From assembly GCF_016587375.1 (NCBI RefSeq), contig NZ_BNJG01000001.1:3230001-3294000 (forward strand): DNA of 64,000 nt. The letters are read 5' to 3'. The notes beneath the pieces are model-generated. The model saw only the letters and a list, made by a program, of their open reading frames with translations. It was not told where the DNA came from and did not search any database. A program made the position numbers and the translations under genes. Every line of letters begins with the position of its first letter. Positions within the stretch are counted from its first letter, which is position 1. This document shows, one piece after another, positions 43,147 through 52,474 of the stretch. Source of the DNA: Ktedonobacter robiniae. Its GTDB lineage: Bacteria > Chloroflexota > Ktedonobacteria > Ktedonobacterales > Ktedonobacteraceae.

Positions 43147-45009
43147 GTGGAGAAGAAAGAGAAACGTGTACACCTATTGGAGCGACAGCTTCAGCGGGTA
43201 CAGCGTCATATAGAACAATTAGATGTGCGTAGCAATCGCTACTCGTGGATACGGCTGTTTATTTTCTTTGGAGGCCTGGCTGTTAGCCTGGCGGTGGGCT
43301 TTTTTCTCTGGTGGCTGGGGATTATCCTGGGAGTGCTCAGCCTGCTGGCCTTTGGTGTTGCCGCGTATTACCATAGCCAGGTCGATAGAAGCCTGGCACG
43401 CCACAAGGCCTGGCTCTTGATCAAATCGACACATCTTGCGCGTGCTAGGTTGGATTGGGAGCACATACCGGCTCCCGCCTCCGCAAGCGGGCAGGAGGAT
43501 CATCCCTTTGAGTTTGACCTGGATGTGACGGGGAAATACTCGCTGCATCGCCTGCTGGACATGTCCTTCTCTCGTGAGGGAAGCGAGCGCCTGCGCTCGT
43601 GGCTTCTGGCAACGGAGCCGGATCTGGAGCGTATACGGACACGCCAGGCGTTGGTTGAGGAACTGCGTCCGTTGAGCCGTTTCCGCGATAAGCTGGTGCT
43701 CTTCTCGCTGATTGCGACAAAAGGCAAGACCGGCCAGATGCAGGGGCAGGAGCTTGTCGACTGGCTAAAGCGTAATCCGCCCTCTAAAGGCGTGCGCCCT
43801 CTGCTATGGGCCTCGCTCGCCTTGAACGTCTTTACACTTATAGACCTGGTGGCGAGTGTGGTCACTCATACGCCCGATCTCTGGGTGCTGACCTTCTTTG
43901 GTGGAATCTTTTTCCTCGCGCTCACGCAGAAGATACGGGGCAATATCTTCGAAGATGCGGGCTACATGAGTGATAACTTTGGTGCGCTAGGGTCGGTCTT
44001 TGGCTTCCTGGAGAGCTACTCCTATGGGCGCAACCAGCACCTGGCGCGTTTATGCGCGGCCTTTCAGCAGCAGGGTGAGAATCGACCCTCACGCGTGCTA
44101 CGCGGCATTGGTCGCATCTCCTCTGCGGCAGGTTTGAAGGCCAATGGGCTGCTCTGGTTGCTGGTGAACCTCTTTCTACCCTGGGATGCATACTGCGCCT
44201 ATCGCCTGGGCCAGTACAAAGAGCAGATCGTCAAGTTTCTTCCTGGCTGGCTGGATACCTGGTTTGAACTGGAGGCTTTAAACGCGCTCGCGGCCTTTGC
44301 CTACCTCAATCCAGAGTATATCCTGCCCGAAGTGTTGGCGAATGATCAGCCCACACAGGAGAAGGCACCGCTCTTTAGCGCGCATTCCCTTGGGCATCCG
44401 CTTATCCAGGATCGTGTTCGTGTAACCAATGATTTCGCTTTTCATAGGCTGGGCGAAGTGGATATTCTGACAGGCTCAAATATGGCGGGCAAGAGCACCT
44501 TTTTGCGCACACTGGGCGTCAATCTCTGCCTGGCTTATGCGGGTGGGCCTGTCTGTGCTAGCGCGCTGACAACGCGCCTGTTTCGTCTCTTTACCTGCAT
44601 CCGTGTCAACGACTCGGTGACGGATGGCTACTCCTACTTCTATGCTGAAGTCAGGCGCCTGCGTCAGTTGCTAGATGCGTTGGAGCAGTCTTCTCCTTAT
44701 CCTCTCTTCTTCTTGATCGACGAGATCTTTAAGGGCACCAATAACCGGGAGCGCCTCAGCGGTAGCCGGGCGTTTGTGCGTGCCATTGTGGGTCATGATT
44801 GTCTGGGTGCGATCTCTACCCATGACCTGGAACTGGTCCATCTGGAGGAGGCGGTCCACGACCTGAAGAACTATCACTTCCGCGAGGAGGTGGTCGAGGG
44901 GCAGATGGTCTTTGATTATAAACTACGCACCGGCCCCTGTCCTACGACCAACGCGCTCAAGATTATGCAGATGGAGGGGCTTCCCGTGGAGGAGGTCGAT
45001 GTGCGCTAG
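43147..45009 (+). CDS. Membrane-anchored MutS-family ATPase
   Basis: A 620-residue protein with an N-terminal basic coiled coil, two hydrophobic helices (about residues 36-75) and a further hydrophobic pair (about 220-260). A MutS core and ATPase domain follow: VDILTGSNMAGKSTFLRTLG (Walker A), VNDSVTDGYSYFYAEVRRL, FFLIDEIFKGTNNRER (Walker B and signature) and ISTHDLEL. The mismatch-recognition and connector domains of MutS1 are missing, as is the Smr nuclease of MutS2. Similar membrane MutS-like proteins exist in other phyla, with unknown roles. The last codon overlaps the stop of the convergent gene. Confidence 0.85.
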   Translation: MEKKEKRVHLLERQLQRVQRHIEQLDVRSNRYSWIRLFIFFGGLAVSLAVGFFLWWLGIILGVLSLLAFGVAAYYHSQVDRSLARHKAWLLIKSTHLARARLDWEHIPAPASASGQEDHPFEFDLDVTGKYSLHRLLDMSFSREGSERLRSWLLATEPDLERIRTRQALVEELRPLSRFRDKLVLFSLIATKGKTGQMQGQELVDWLKRNPPSKGVRPLLWASLALNVFTLIDLVASVVTHTPDLWVLTFFGGIFFLALTQKIRGNIFEDAGYMSDNFGALGSVFGFLESYSYGRNQHLARLCAAFQQQGENRPSRVLRGIGRISSAAGLKANGLLWLLVNLFLPWDAYCAYRLGQYKEQIVKFLPGWLDTWFELEALNALAAFAYLNPEYILPEVLANDQPTQEKAPLFSAHSLGHPLIQDRVRVTNDFAFHRLGEVDILTGSNMAGKSTFLRTLGVNLCLAYAGGPVCASALTTRLFRLFTCIRVNDSVTDGYSYFYAEVRRLRQLLDALEQSSPYPLFFLIDEIFKGTNNRERLSGSRAFVRAIVGHDCLGAISTHDLELVHLEEAVHDLKNYHFREEVVEGQMVFDYKLRTGPCPTTNALKIMQMEGLPVEEVDVR

Positions 45010-45905
45010 TTCATCATCGCGATGGCCTGGCGGATCATCTTGATATAGTTGAGGACCTCGTAACGGTCTTTGGCCTCTGGGGCCAGTTCGCGATAGGCCA
45101 TCAGGTCATGCAGGGCGCGGCCATAGTGCTTAAGTTGCAGGTGAAGCAGGCCGCGCTCGCGGCGATGAACTGCGGATTGAGGATGGAGCAAGACCATGAG
45201 CTCATAGATAGCCAGGGCTGGCTCGTAGGCATCGCGCTCCAGGTAGATGCGTTTGAGGTTATTGAGTATGCGCCCCAGCATCTGCTTACGCGGGACAGGC
45301 TCAAACCAGTGATGATGTAACTTGAGTGGGCGATGGGCGATCCGGCGCACCAGCTCTATACACTCCTGCTCGCTAAGCAGGTGTCCCTGGTGGAAGGCAT
45401 CGATGTAGTAGGTTTCTTCGCCATACTGGCAGCGTGCGATAAAGTGATAGGGCAGGCCAATGCCTTCGATGAAGAGACCAGCGCGGCGTGCGACTTCAAT
45501 ATAGACAAGTGAGAGCGTAATGGGGATGCCGGCGCGGTTATCCAGGACTTTATTGAGATAACTATTGTCGGGATTATTATAGTCGCCGGAGTTGCCGCAG
45601 AATCCCTCCTCTGCAAAGATGACCTGGTTGAGAGCCTGGAGAAACTCATGTGGTTCGCGTTCGGGTGAGGTGGGCATGGCATTCAAAGGGAGGGTTGGAG
45701 AGAGGCCAAGGATCCCCCGGACTCGCCGCGCGAGGGCGTCGAGCTGTGATTGATAGCATGCAATATCTACTTCTGGATACGCCAGCTTCGCAATGAGAAG
45801 GGCCGCTCCCACCAGGTCTATGGCGGCATCTTCCTGGGCGAGAAGCGATGCGAACGCAGTATAGATGCGTTTTTGTGGGCTTTCCCGCGAAAATCTCTCT
45901 GACAT
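45006..45905 (-). CDS. SirB1-type transglutaminase-like protein with TPR
   Basis: A 299-residue protein. The N-terminal two thirds show the SirB1/DUF1266-like transglutaminase core: NSYLNKVLDNRAGIPITLSLVYIEVARRAGL, IGLPYHFIARC and YYIDAFHQGHLLS. TPR-like helices follow (YEPALAIYELMVLLHPQSA, YGRALHDLMAY). The family is widespread, often next to murein or stress genes, with no firm biochemical function. Its stop codon overlaps that of the MutS homologue on the other strand by three bases, leaving no intergenic terminator. Confidence 0.82.
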   Translation of the reverse strand: MSERFSRESPQKRIYTAFASLLAQEDAAIDLVGAALLIAKLAYPEVDIACYQSQLDALARRVRGILGLSPTLPLNAMPTSPEREPHEFLQALNQVIFAEEGFCGNSGDYNNPDNSYLNKVLDNRAGIPITLSLVYIEVARRAGLFIEGIGLPYHFIARCQYGEETYYIDAFHQGHLLSEQECIELVRRIAHRPLKLHHHWFEPVPRKQMLGRILNNLKRIYLERDAYEPALAIYELMVLLHPQSAVHRRERGLLHLQLKHYGRALHDLMAYRELAPEAKDRYEVLNYIKMIRQAIAMMN

Positions 45906-45959
45906 ACTCAGGGCATTAAAGCATACCCACTTATGGGTTGCAAGCTGGAAGGGACCTGT

Positions 45960-45979
45960 GTACCAGGGAGCCCTGGTAC
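45960..45979. terminator. Short hairpin downstream of the aquaporin gene
   Basis: GTACCAGGG and CCCTGGTAC form a perfect 9-bp stem with a 2-base loop. It lies about 130 bases beyond the aquaporin stop and upstream of the SirB1-type gene. No U run follows on either strand, so the call is weak. Confidence 0.3.
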
Positions 45980-46112
45980 TTTCGCCTACGCCACACGGCT
46001 ACGTTTGACCGCATTAGAGGACTTTGATATAGCCAAGTATACCATGAAATAGCTCAGTTCTATCAGAGGCACACGCAGGCGCAAGGAATTAAGCCCATAA
46101 CATCCATGTGTG

Positions 46113-46907
46113 TTAGCTCGCTGCCTTTTGATCTTGCTCTGGCTGTGAAGGTTGCTGGAGCTTCCTGGTGAAGATGTGTTGGATGGGGATGCGGGGCGCG
46201 ACGGGATAGTCTTCGAGGACCGGCTTGGCATTCTCTTGATTGCCGCGCAGAAGCTCATACACCAGTGCTCCCAGCAATGCGCCCAGGCAGGGACCCACAA
46301 TATAGACCCAGGAATTGGCCAGGATAGCACCACCCGCAAAGAGGGCAGGCCCCAGGCTGCGTGCGGGATTCATGCTGCCGCCAGTCAGAGAGTTGCCGAG
46401 GATGCCGCAGACGATAATTGTGAATCCAACTGTGAGTCCGCTATCGGCGCGTACAAAGCGTTTATCTGTCGCGCTTCCCATACTGACCATCATCAATACA
46501 AAGGTCAGAAGCGCTTCCAGGATGATTGCGGCTGGTAGGCTGGTTTTCAGCGTGTTCGCGCCATAATGGACCAGCTCGGCTTTGTCGGGAAAGAGTAGCA
46601 TATGCACGAGGCTGGCGCTGCATGCCCCCGCAAATTGGGCCAGCCAGTAGGGCAACATCAGGCGCCAGGGAAGGCGACGCGTAATGGCAAAGCCCAGCGT
46701 GATTGCGGGATTGAAGACGGCGGCTGAGAGATAGCTAAAGAGGTAGATCATGGCGGCGACCGTCAGACCGAAGGTCAGATGGACTACAAAGATGCCTGCG
46801 ATATTCTCGGTATCGCCAACTATGGCGCGTACCCCACAACCAAAGAAGACCAGGGCGAAGGTACCCAGGAATTCCGCGCAACTGCGTCTAAATATATCTC
46901 GTTTCAT
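46113..46907 (-). CDS. Aquaporin (MIP family)
   Basis: A channel of 264 residues with six membrane helices and both half-helix motifs intact, FNPAITLGF and MNPARSLGPA. The residues after the second NPA (Arg-Ser rather than Arg-Asp) favour water over glycerol. The ATG at 46907 follows AAGAGGT. The frame continues upstream to 47129, but that stretch has no family similarity. It stands alone between the SirB1-type gene and a divergent SRPBCC gene. The C-terminal tail of about 40 residues is polar and Gln-rich. Confidence 0.92.
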   Translation of the reverse strand: MKRDIFRRSCAEFLGTFALVFFGCGVRAIVGDTENIAGIFVVHLTFGLTVAAMIYLFSYLSAAVFNPAITLGFAITRRLPWRLMLPYWLAQFAGACSASLVHMLLFPDKAELVHYGANTLKTSLPAAIILEALLTFVLMMVSMGSATDKRFVRADSGLTVGFTIIVCGILGNSLTGGSMNPARSLGPALFAGGAILANSWVYIVGPCLGALLGALVYELLRGNQENAKPVLEDYPVAPRIPIQHIFTRKLQQPSQPEQDQKAAS

Positions 46908-47149
46908 AGAAAATACCTCTTTTGGATTCTGTATAGTATTAGTACGCGGAAAGAGGTTGGGGTGCATACATATCCCTGGGGATGCGTCTCTGATTGCAAT
47001 AAGAAACGGGCGGATTGGCGCGGAACAGGGAGCATAACTGGAGAATATGAGGCATGTGGGTATGTGTATACAGGGAGTATAATTTTGTGCAGGACCCTGG
47101 CACGTGACAAGCAAAACTGGATAGCGCAAGAGAAGCAGGAGGAGACGCT

Positions 47150-47578
47150 GTGCGAGTAGCGAAGACCGTTCTGATCAACCGTCCGGTCGAGGAGGTATTT
47201 GCCTACGTGACGGATATGTGCAAGGTCACGGAATGGACACCTGCACGCGAAATTCGCCCGGTCAATGATGTTCCCATGGGCGTCGGTGCCCGCTTTCTCC
47301 AGGCAGGTGAGTTCCTAAATCAGCGTATGGAGTTTACCACAGAGGTAACGCACTACGAGGTGCCCAGGCTGTTTGGCTTTAAAAGCCTGACTGGACCCGT
47401 GAATTTAGAGACGACGATCATCTTCGAACCAATCGAGAGCGGTACGCGGGTTACCATGATGGGCGAGGGCGAACCGGGAGGAATGCTGAAATTCGCGCGT
47501 AGCCTGGTCTCCACCATGCTCGATAAGCAGATTAATGCCCAGGTTCACAAGCTCAAAAAGAACCTGGAGAAAGCATAG
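47150..47578 (+). CDS. SRPBCC-family protein
   Basis: A 142-residue START-like protein. It begins RVAKTVLINRPVEEVFAYVTDM, the family's opening, and ends in the long C-terminal helix (LDKQINAQVHKLKKNLE) that closes the ligand cavity. AGGAGGAG precedes the GTG. There is no membrane anchor, unlike the paralogue at 27678. Likely to bind a lipid or other hydrophobic ligand; the substrate is unknown. Confidence 0.85.
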   Translation: MRVAKTVLINRPVEEVFAYVTDMCKVTEWTPAREIRPVNDVPMGVGARFLQAGEFLNQRMEFTTEVTHYEVPRLFGFKSLTGPVNLETTIIFEPIESGTRVTMMGEGEPGGMLKFARSLVSTMLDKQINAQVHKLKKNLEKA

Positions 47579-47596
47579 ACTCGCAGGCTCGCCTCC

Positions 47597-47675
47597 GAGG
47601 AAGGTGTATGGTGAGGGGCTGGCTTTTGCCAGCCCCTCACCATACACCTTCCTCCCTGAGCGCCGCAGGCGTGGC
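47597..47675 (+). repeat. Long hairpin H14 with satellite motif
   Basis: Arms 47597-47623 and 47628-47654 (27 bp) are perfect around TTTT. The satellite (GAGCGCCGCAGGCGTGGCAAG) follows at 47658. It lies 18 bases after the SRPBCC stop. Confidence 0.88.
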
Positions 47676-47715
47676 AAGAGGGAGCGTGTTATAATGACGT
47701 TGAGATTAAGACATC

Positions 47716-49776
47716 GTGGCTCATAGCTTGACAATGATGCAAGCGAGCAAGGGAAAGGCAGTGAGCGACTGTATGGAAAGAGTATTTGAAAGCCAACCTC
47801 TCTGGGAACCCTCGGAAGCAGTGAAGCAACAGGCCAACGTCACCCACTATATGCGCTGGTTACGGGAAAAGAAGGGACTGCATTTTCAGACGCGCGAAGC
47901 GCTCTGGGAATGGTCCGCGAATGAGATTGAAGCCTTCTGGGGCTCTCTCTGGGAATATTTTTCAATTCAGGCATCGACCCCCTATACAACTGTCTTGCGC
48001 CAACGTGTGATGCCAGGGGCGCAATGGTTTCCCGGTGCGCGCCTCAATTACGCGGAACATGCCTTCCGCAACGCCACCGAGGCACGCCCGGCCCTCCTTT
48101 TTCGCTCTGAACGGCACGAACTTGTTAGTGTCTCATGGGTAGAACTGACGCAAAAGGTTGGCGCCATCGCCCAGGCCTTGAGGGATCTAGGCGTAAAACC
48201 TGGCGATCGCGTCGTAGGCTATATGCCTAATATTCCCGAAACAGCGATGACCTTTCTGGCATGTGCCAGCATAGGCGCAACCTGGTCAAGCTGCTCGCCC
48301 GATTTTGGCACCAATAGTGTTATTGACCGCTTTAAGCAGATTGAGCCAAAGGTTTTATTTGCCATTGATGGGTATCAATATGGTGGCAAGCGTTTTGATC
48401 GCCGCCCTATTATTGCGGAACTGCAGGAGTCGCTACCGAGCGTAGAGCATACTGTGCTCTATTCCTATCTCTTTGGTGAGCAGGGAACCCGGCCTGCGGC
48501 GTTGTCGAATACACTCTCCTGGCAGGAGCTTGCCGCGAAGTCAGCTCCTCTACAATTTGAGCAAGTCCCCTTTGATCATCCGCTGTGGATTCTCTACTCT
48601 TCGGGAACGACGGGCTTGCCCAAGCCCATCGTTCATGGCCATGGTGGTATTCTCCTGGAACACCTGAAGTGCCTGACGCTGGATAAGGATATCAAACCAG
48701 GAGATCGCTTATTCTGGTTCTCGACCACGGGCTGGATGATGTGGAACCTGCTGCTTGGTGGCCTGCTGGTAGGGGCAACAGTCCTACTCTACGATGGTAG
48801 TCCAGCCTACCCAAACATGGGAACGTTGTGGCAGTTTGCCGCCGATGCACAGATGACAACCTTTGGCACCAGTGCGGCTTATATTTCGAGTTGTATGAAG
48901 AGCGGTATCGAGCCGGGCCAGAACTATGATTTGCGTCACCTGCGAACTGTAGGTTCAACGGGTTCGCCGCTGACGCCCGAGGGGTTTCGCTGGGTTTATG
49001 AGCATGTCAAGTCCGACCTCTGGCTAGCCTCAGTTAGTGGTGGTACGGATGTGTGTTCCGCTTTCGTGGGTTGCTCGCCCCTGCTCCCCGTGTATGAGGG
49101 GGAGCTTCAGTGTCGTATGCTCGGCGCGAAGATTGAAGCTTTTGATGAGGCCGGAAATGCACTGATTGGTGAGGTTGGCGAGCTTGTGATTACGAATCCG
49201 CTACCCTCCATGCCGCTCTACTTCTGGAACGATCCCAACTATGAGCGGTATCGCGAGAGCTACTTCTCTCTTTATCCCGGTGTCTGGCGCCACGGTGACT
49301 GGATCAAAATTACGCCCTCGGGCAGCGCCATTATTTATGGCCGTTCCGACTCCACGATCAACCGGCAGGGCATTCGGATGGGCAGCAGTGAGATCTATCG
49401 CGTGGTTGAGAGCCTCCCAGAGGTACTTGATAGCCTGATTATCGGCGTGGAAATGCCGGGTGGACGCTATTACATGCCGCTGTTTGTGGTCTTGCGCGAG
49501 GGCGTTGAGCTGGATGAGAGCCTGAAGGCGAGGATCAAGACGCAGCTTCGCTCAACTGTCTCGCCCCATCATGTACCCGATGAGATTCAGCAGATTCCCG
49601 AGGTGCCGCGTACCCTGAGTGGGAAAAAGCTCGAGGTGCCGATCAAGAAGCTCTTTATGGGTATCCCTGTTGAGAAGGCAGCCAGCGTGGATGCCCTGAG
49701 TAACCCCCAGGCGCTGACCTACTTCGTAGACTTCGCCCAGAAGGTAGTAGCCAGGCGTGAGGATACGGCTGTATAA
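47716..49776 (+). CDS. Acetoacetyl-CoA synthetase
   Basis: An AMP-forming acyl-CoA synthetase that activates acetoacetate. The N-terminal region (LWEPSEAVKQQANVTHYMRWL and EAFWGSLWEYF) and PGAQWFPGARLNYAEH are typical of acetoacetyl-CoA synthetases rather than acetyl-CoA synthetase. ATP-binding YSSGTTGLPKPIVHGHGG, FGTSAAYI, HGDWIKI and the C-terminal SGKKLEVPIKKL (catalytic lysine) are all present. Several starts are possible; the ATG at 47773 fits the family N-terminus best. It links ketone bodies or polyhydroxybutyrate to central metabolism, and the SDR at 41345 may act on the same pool. Confidence 0.9.
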   Translation: MAHSLTMMQASKGKAVSDCMERVFESQPLWEPSEAVKQQANVTHYMRWLREKKGLHFQTREALWEWSANEIEAFWGSLWEYFSIQASTPYTTVLRQRVMPGAQWFPGARLNYAEHAFRNATEARPALLFRSERHELVSVSWVELTQKVGAIAQALRDLGVKPGDRVVGYMPNIPETAMTFLACASIGATWSSCSPDFGTNSVIDRFKQIEPKVLFAIDGYQYGGKRFDRRPIIAELQESLPSVEHTVLYSYLFGEQGTRPAALSNTLSWQELAAKSAPLQFEQVPFDHPLWILYSSGTTGLPKPIVHGHGGILLEHLKCLTLDKDIKPGDRLFWFSTTGWMMWNLLLGGLLVGATVLLYDGSPAYPNMGTLWQFAADAQMTTFGTSAAYISSCMKSGIEPGQNYDLRHLRTVGSTGSPLTPEGFRWVYEHVKSDLWLASVSGGTDVCSAFVGCSPLLPVYEGELQCRMLGAKIEAFDEAGNALIGEVGELVITNPLPSMPLYFWNDPNYERYRESYFSLYPGVWRHGDWIKITPSGSAIIYGRSDSTINRQGIRMGSSEIYRVVESLPEVLDSLIIGVEMPGGRYYMPLFVVLREGVELDESLKARIKTQLRSTVSPHHVPDEIQQIPEVPRTLSGKKLEVPIKKLFMGIPVEKAASVDALSNPQALTYFVDFAQKVVARREDTAV

Positions 49777-49793
49777 GTCCTGGTAGGAGTGGC

Positions 49794-49861
49794 ACGACGC
49801 TACTGAAGTACGTGTCTACATATGACCATTAATATGTAGACACGTACTTCAGTAGCGTCGT
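49794..49861. repeat. Long hairpin H15 (30-bp arms, 8-nt loop)
   Basis: Arms 49794-49823 and 49832-49861 are perfect. It begins 17 bases after the acetoacetyl-CoA synthetase stop; no satellite is attached. Confidence 0.88.
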
Positions 49862-49905
49862 CAGGTGCACGAGATCAGCCTTCTGTATTTTTTGAGGTGC
49901 CAAGT

Positions 49906-50898
49906 ATGGCAGATTCTTCACTGGAAAAGCCACTATTGGCGGAATTGTTGCGTGAATGGTTGGGGGCTGCCTTTACATCCGGTTCGCTGCTGCATGTGCA
50001 AATACCTGAACAGGGGACGATCCATCAGACGCGTCTCCTGGAGACATCCTCTGGTCGCTATGCCTTGCGTCGTTATCGCTATGATCAGGATCGGCACATA
50101 GCGATAACATATGAGCATGCTCTGTCACAGTATGTCCATGAACAAGGCTTACCGGCGATTCCTCCGTTACCACTGCTTAATGGTGGTACCTGGATTGAGC
50201 ATGAAGGCGTGTACTATGCTCTCTATCCCTTTGCTGCAGGCAGGCAGGTGGCGCGTCAGGAACTTTCTTCCCATAATCTCTGGGCAATGGGACAGTGTCT
50301 AGCGCGCTTACACACTGTGTTGCGTGACTATCCCTGCGTCCAGGTGACACAGCGTAACTTCCATTTTAATATGCAGAAAACCTTTGCGTATATGGGCGAG
50401 CTGGAAGAGATAATTCGTGCGCGACCGAGGATACAGCCACAGGATGAAATTGTACTGGCGCACCTTGCGGCACGGCGTGCATGGCTTCTGGATCATCAGG
50501 ATGATCCCTTTTCTGATTTTCACGCATTGCACCAACAGGTCATTCATGGCGATTACCAGGAAACAAATCTCTTTTTTATGCATGACAAGGTCAGCGCGAT
50601 CATCGACTGGGATCAAGCTTATAGCGCACCAGCAGCATGGGAGATTGTACGTATATTAGATATCGTGTGTGATTTTGCGAAAGAGTTATGCCAGGCATTT
50701 CTCGATGGCTACCGGGCGCTCCTCCCCCTCTCTCATGATGAGCTTGATTTGCTCATCTATTGTTATGGATGGATGCGCGCACAGAATTTGTGGCTGTACG
50801 AAGAGCTCTATATCGAAGGCAACGAGCGTGTCAGGCGCTTTCTGCCTGATGGCCCTTTTATCCCGATTAGTGAAAAGTGGGAACGCATAAAGATATGA
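49906..50898 (+). CDS. APH-family (aminoglycoside/choline kinase-like) phosphotransferase
   Basis: A 330-residue kinase-fold protein with a divergent nucleotide lobe and a clear catalytic lobe: QQVIHGDYQETNLFF (Brenner motif with catalytic Asp) and AIIDWDQAYSAPAAWEIVR (metal-binding DxD-like). Such proteins phosphorylate small molecules including choline, homoserine, methylthioribose or antibiotics; the substrate cannot be predicted here. The ATG at 49906 has TTGAGGTG upstream; an in-frame ATG lies at 49897. A long hairpin precedes and no partner gene is close. Confidence 0.85.
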   Translation: MADSSLEKPLLAELLREWLGAAFTSGSLLHVQIPEQGTIHQTRLLETSSGRYALRRYRYDQDRHIAITYEHALSQYVHEQGLPAIPPLPLLNGGTWIEHEGVYYALYPFAAGRQVARQELSSHNLWAMGQCLARLHTVLRDYPCVQVTQRNFHFNMQKTFAYMGELEEIIRARPRIQPQDEIVLAHLAARRAWLLDHQDDPFSDFHALHQQVIHGDYQETNLFFMHDKVSAIIDWDQAYSAPAAWEIVRILDIVCDFAKELCQAFLDGYRALLPLSHDELDLLIYCYGWMRAQNLWLYEELYIEGNERVRRFLPDGPFIPISEKWERIKI

Positions 50899-51062
50899 TG
50901 GGAAGAACGTCCCTCTAGTTACAGGCACTCCCAGGCGTTGTGCTATACTACGCGTGACGTATAGCAAAATGCCTGTCAGCAAGTATGTTCCTCCGTGATG
51001 CGGCCGCTCGTCAGCCAGTGTAATGGGGGCATTCAGATAATTAGTAGAGACATGGAGTAGGT

Positions 51063-52262
51063 ATGGGTTACGAGCCGAATTCACCAGGCCCCAATTCAGC
51101 CACAAATGGTCACGCGCGTATAAAGCGCTTTGGTGCGCGTTTGCGCCCATCGGAGATAGAGCAACAGCTTTTCCAGGAGCAGGGTGTGCAGGTTCAGCGC
51201 GAGGAAACTATTCCAGGTTTCTATGAACCATCAGGACCGGGTATACCCCCACAGGGAATGGCGTGGCGTGGTCAGGTAGAGCCTGGATATGGAACCAGCC
51301 TTGATTCACCATTACCTGGCAATTATGGTTCATGGGAGTTCTCACCAGAGAAGGCATTCCCGCAGGCCGCTCCTTCACCAGCACCATCGTTTCCGCCTGT
51401 TCCTGGATTTAATCCAACTCCCGAACCTCTCTATGTGCCCCAGAATATTGCTTATAGCCAGAGTGAGGCACGCCAGCCCTCAATCAGTCCACCTTCTCTA
51501 ACGCCCCTGACCAGTTCTGCTGTTCCTCCCTCGCCCTGGGGTCAGAAAAAGAAGAAACCGCTGCTGCTGGGGCTGTTGCTAGGTGTGCTACTGCTTGGTG
51601 GTTTGAGCTACTACGTGTATAGTTACATGCACATTGCCCACCAGATAAATACGCCAAAGGATCAGGTAGTGACGCCTACAGTCAATGCCCAGGCCACTGC
51701 CCTGGCGTCAGCCTATCCTTTTAGTAAGGACCTGGTGCTGACCGATACCCTTAAGGATAATAGCCAGAAACATGGCTGGCTGGAGGACCGCTACTGTACA
51801 TTTGCTGCTGGTGCCTATCAGGCGCGCGAGCCAGAGGCAAATACCTATTACACCTGCCCTGCACTCAAGACTGCGTTTACCAACTTTACCTATCAACTCA
51901 CTATGCGGATAACGAAGGGTGAGATTGCTGGCTTAACCTTTCGTGGCGATGATGTCGGCTACAAATACTACGCCTTTATCTTTAATAGCAATGGCAGTTA
52001 TACCCTGCTTGTCTACACCGGGCGCAATGTCCCTCCACGCTCTCTTTATACTGGTAGCAGCAGCCAGTTTAAGCCAGGTGCCGATAATCAAATTGCCGTT
52101 ACGGCTGCGGGCTCCACGCTTCGTCTCTTTGCCAATCATCAGCTTTTGGCATCGGTCGAGGATGCTACCCTGACGCAGGGCCAGATAGGCGTAGCAGTGT
52201 ATACCCAGAAGAACGAGACGCAGGCGCTCTTTCGCGACGCGAAAGTCTGGAAGCTTGCCTGA
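51063..52262 (+). CDS. Single-pass membrane protein with LamG/DUF1080-like outer domain
   Basis: A 399-residue protein. The first 155 residues are polar and rich in Pro, Gly, Ser and Gln, probably disordered and cytoplasmic. One membrane helix (about 160-180, LLLGLLLGVLLLGGLSYYVYSY) follows. The outer domain (about 210-399) contains YTCPALKTAFTNFTYQLTMRI, GLTFRGDDVGYKYYAFIF and GQIGVAVYTQ, the strand pattern of concanavalin/LamG-like jelly rolls such as 3-keto-disaccharide hydrolases. No catalytic residues can be assigned, and binding is more likely. Function unknown. Confidence 0.75.
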   Translation: MGYEPNSPGPNSATNGHARIKRFGARLRPSEIEQQLFQEQGVQVQREETIPGFYEPSGPGIPPQGMAWRGQVEPGYGTSLDSPLPGNYGSWEFSPEKAFPQAAPSPAPSFPPVPGFNPTPEPLYVPQNIAYSQSEARQPSISPPSLTPLTSSAVPPSPWGQKKKKPLLLGLLLGVLLLGGLSYYVYSYMHIAHQINTPKDQVVTPTVNAQATALASAYPFSKDLVLTDTLKDNSQKHGWLEDRYCTFAAGAYQAREPEANTYYTCPALKTAFTNFTYQLTMRITKGEIAGLTFRGDDVGYKYYAFIFNSNGSYTLLVYTGRNVPPRSLYTGSSSQFKPGADNQIAVTAAGSTLRLFANHQLLASVEDATLTQGQIGVAVYTQKNETQALFRDAKVWKLA

Positions 52263-52302
52263 TTTCCAGGCTAACAAATCTTCTTTACGTAAGTCTTTTC
52301 CT

Positions 52303-52378
52303 CTTCGTGCCTGCGGCGCTGGAGGGAGGTGTATAGTGGACGCTTGGCTCCGCCAAGTGTCCACTATACACCTCCCTC
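52303..52378 (-). repeat. Long hairpin H16 with satellite motif in inverse orientation
   Basis: The satellite is read on the minus strand (reverse complement at about 52303-52321, core AGCGCCGCAGGCACGAAG). The hairpin follows at 52322-52348 and 52352-52378 (27 bp, one G-T). Satellite and hairpin are thus inverted as one unit relative to the copies at 10-47 kb. It lies 41 bases after the LamG-like gene. Confidence 0.85.
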
Positions 52379-52474
52379 GAAGACGAGCCTGTGAGCCGAG
52401 GCAGACGCCAAAGGTGAAAGGAAACTACCAGGCGGGAGGATATAAGCGCCCAGACCTCGGCACCCTTACCCGCT

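Noticed and set aside
46908..47129. 74-residue N-terminal extension of the aquaporin frame
   Set aside because: It has no family similarity, while an ATG with AAGAGGT at 46907 starts exactly at the conserved domain.
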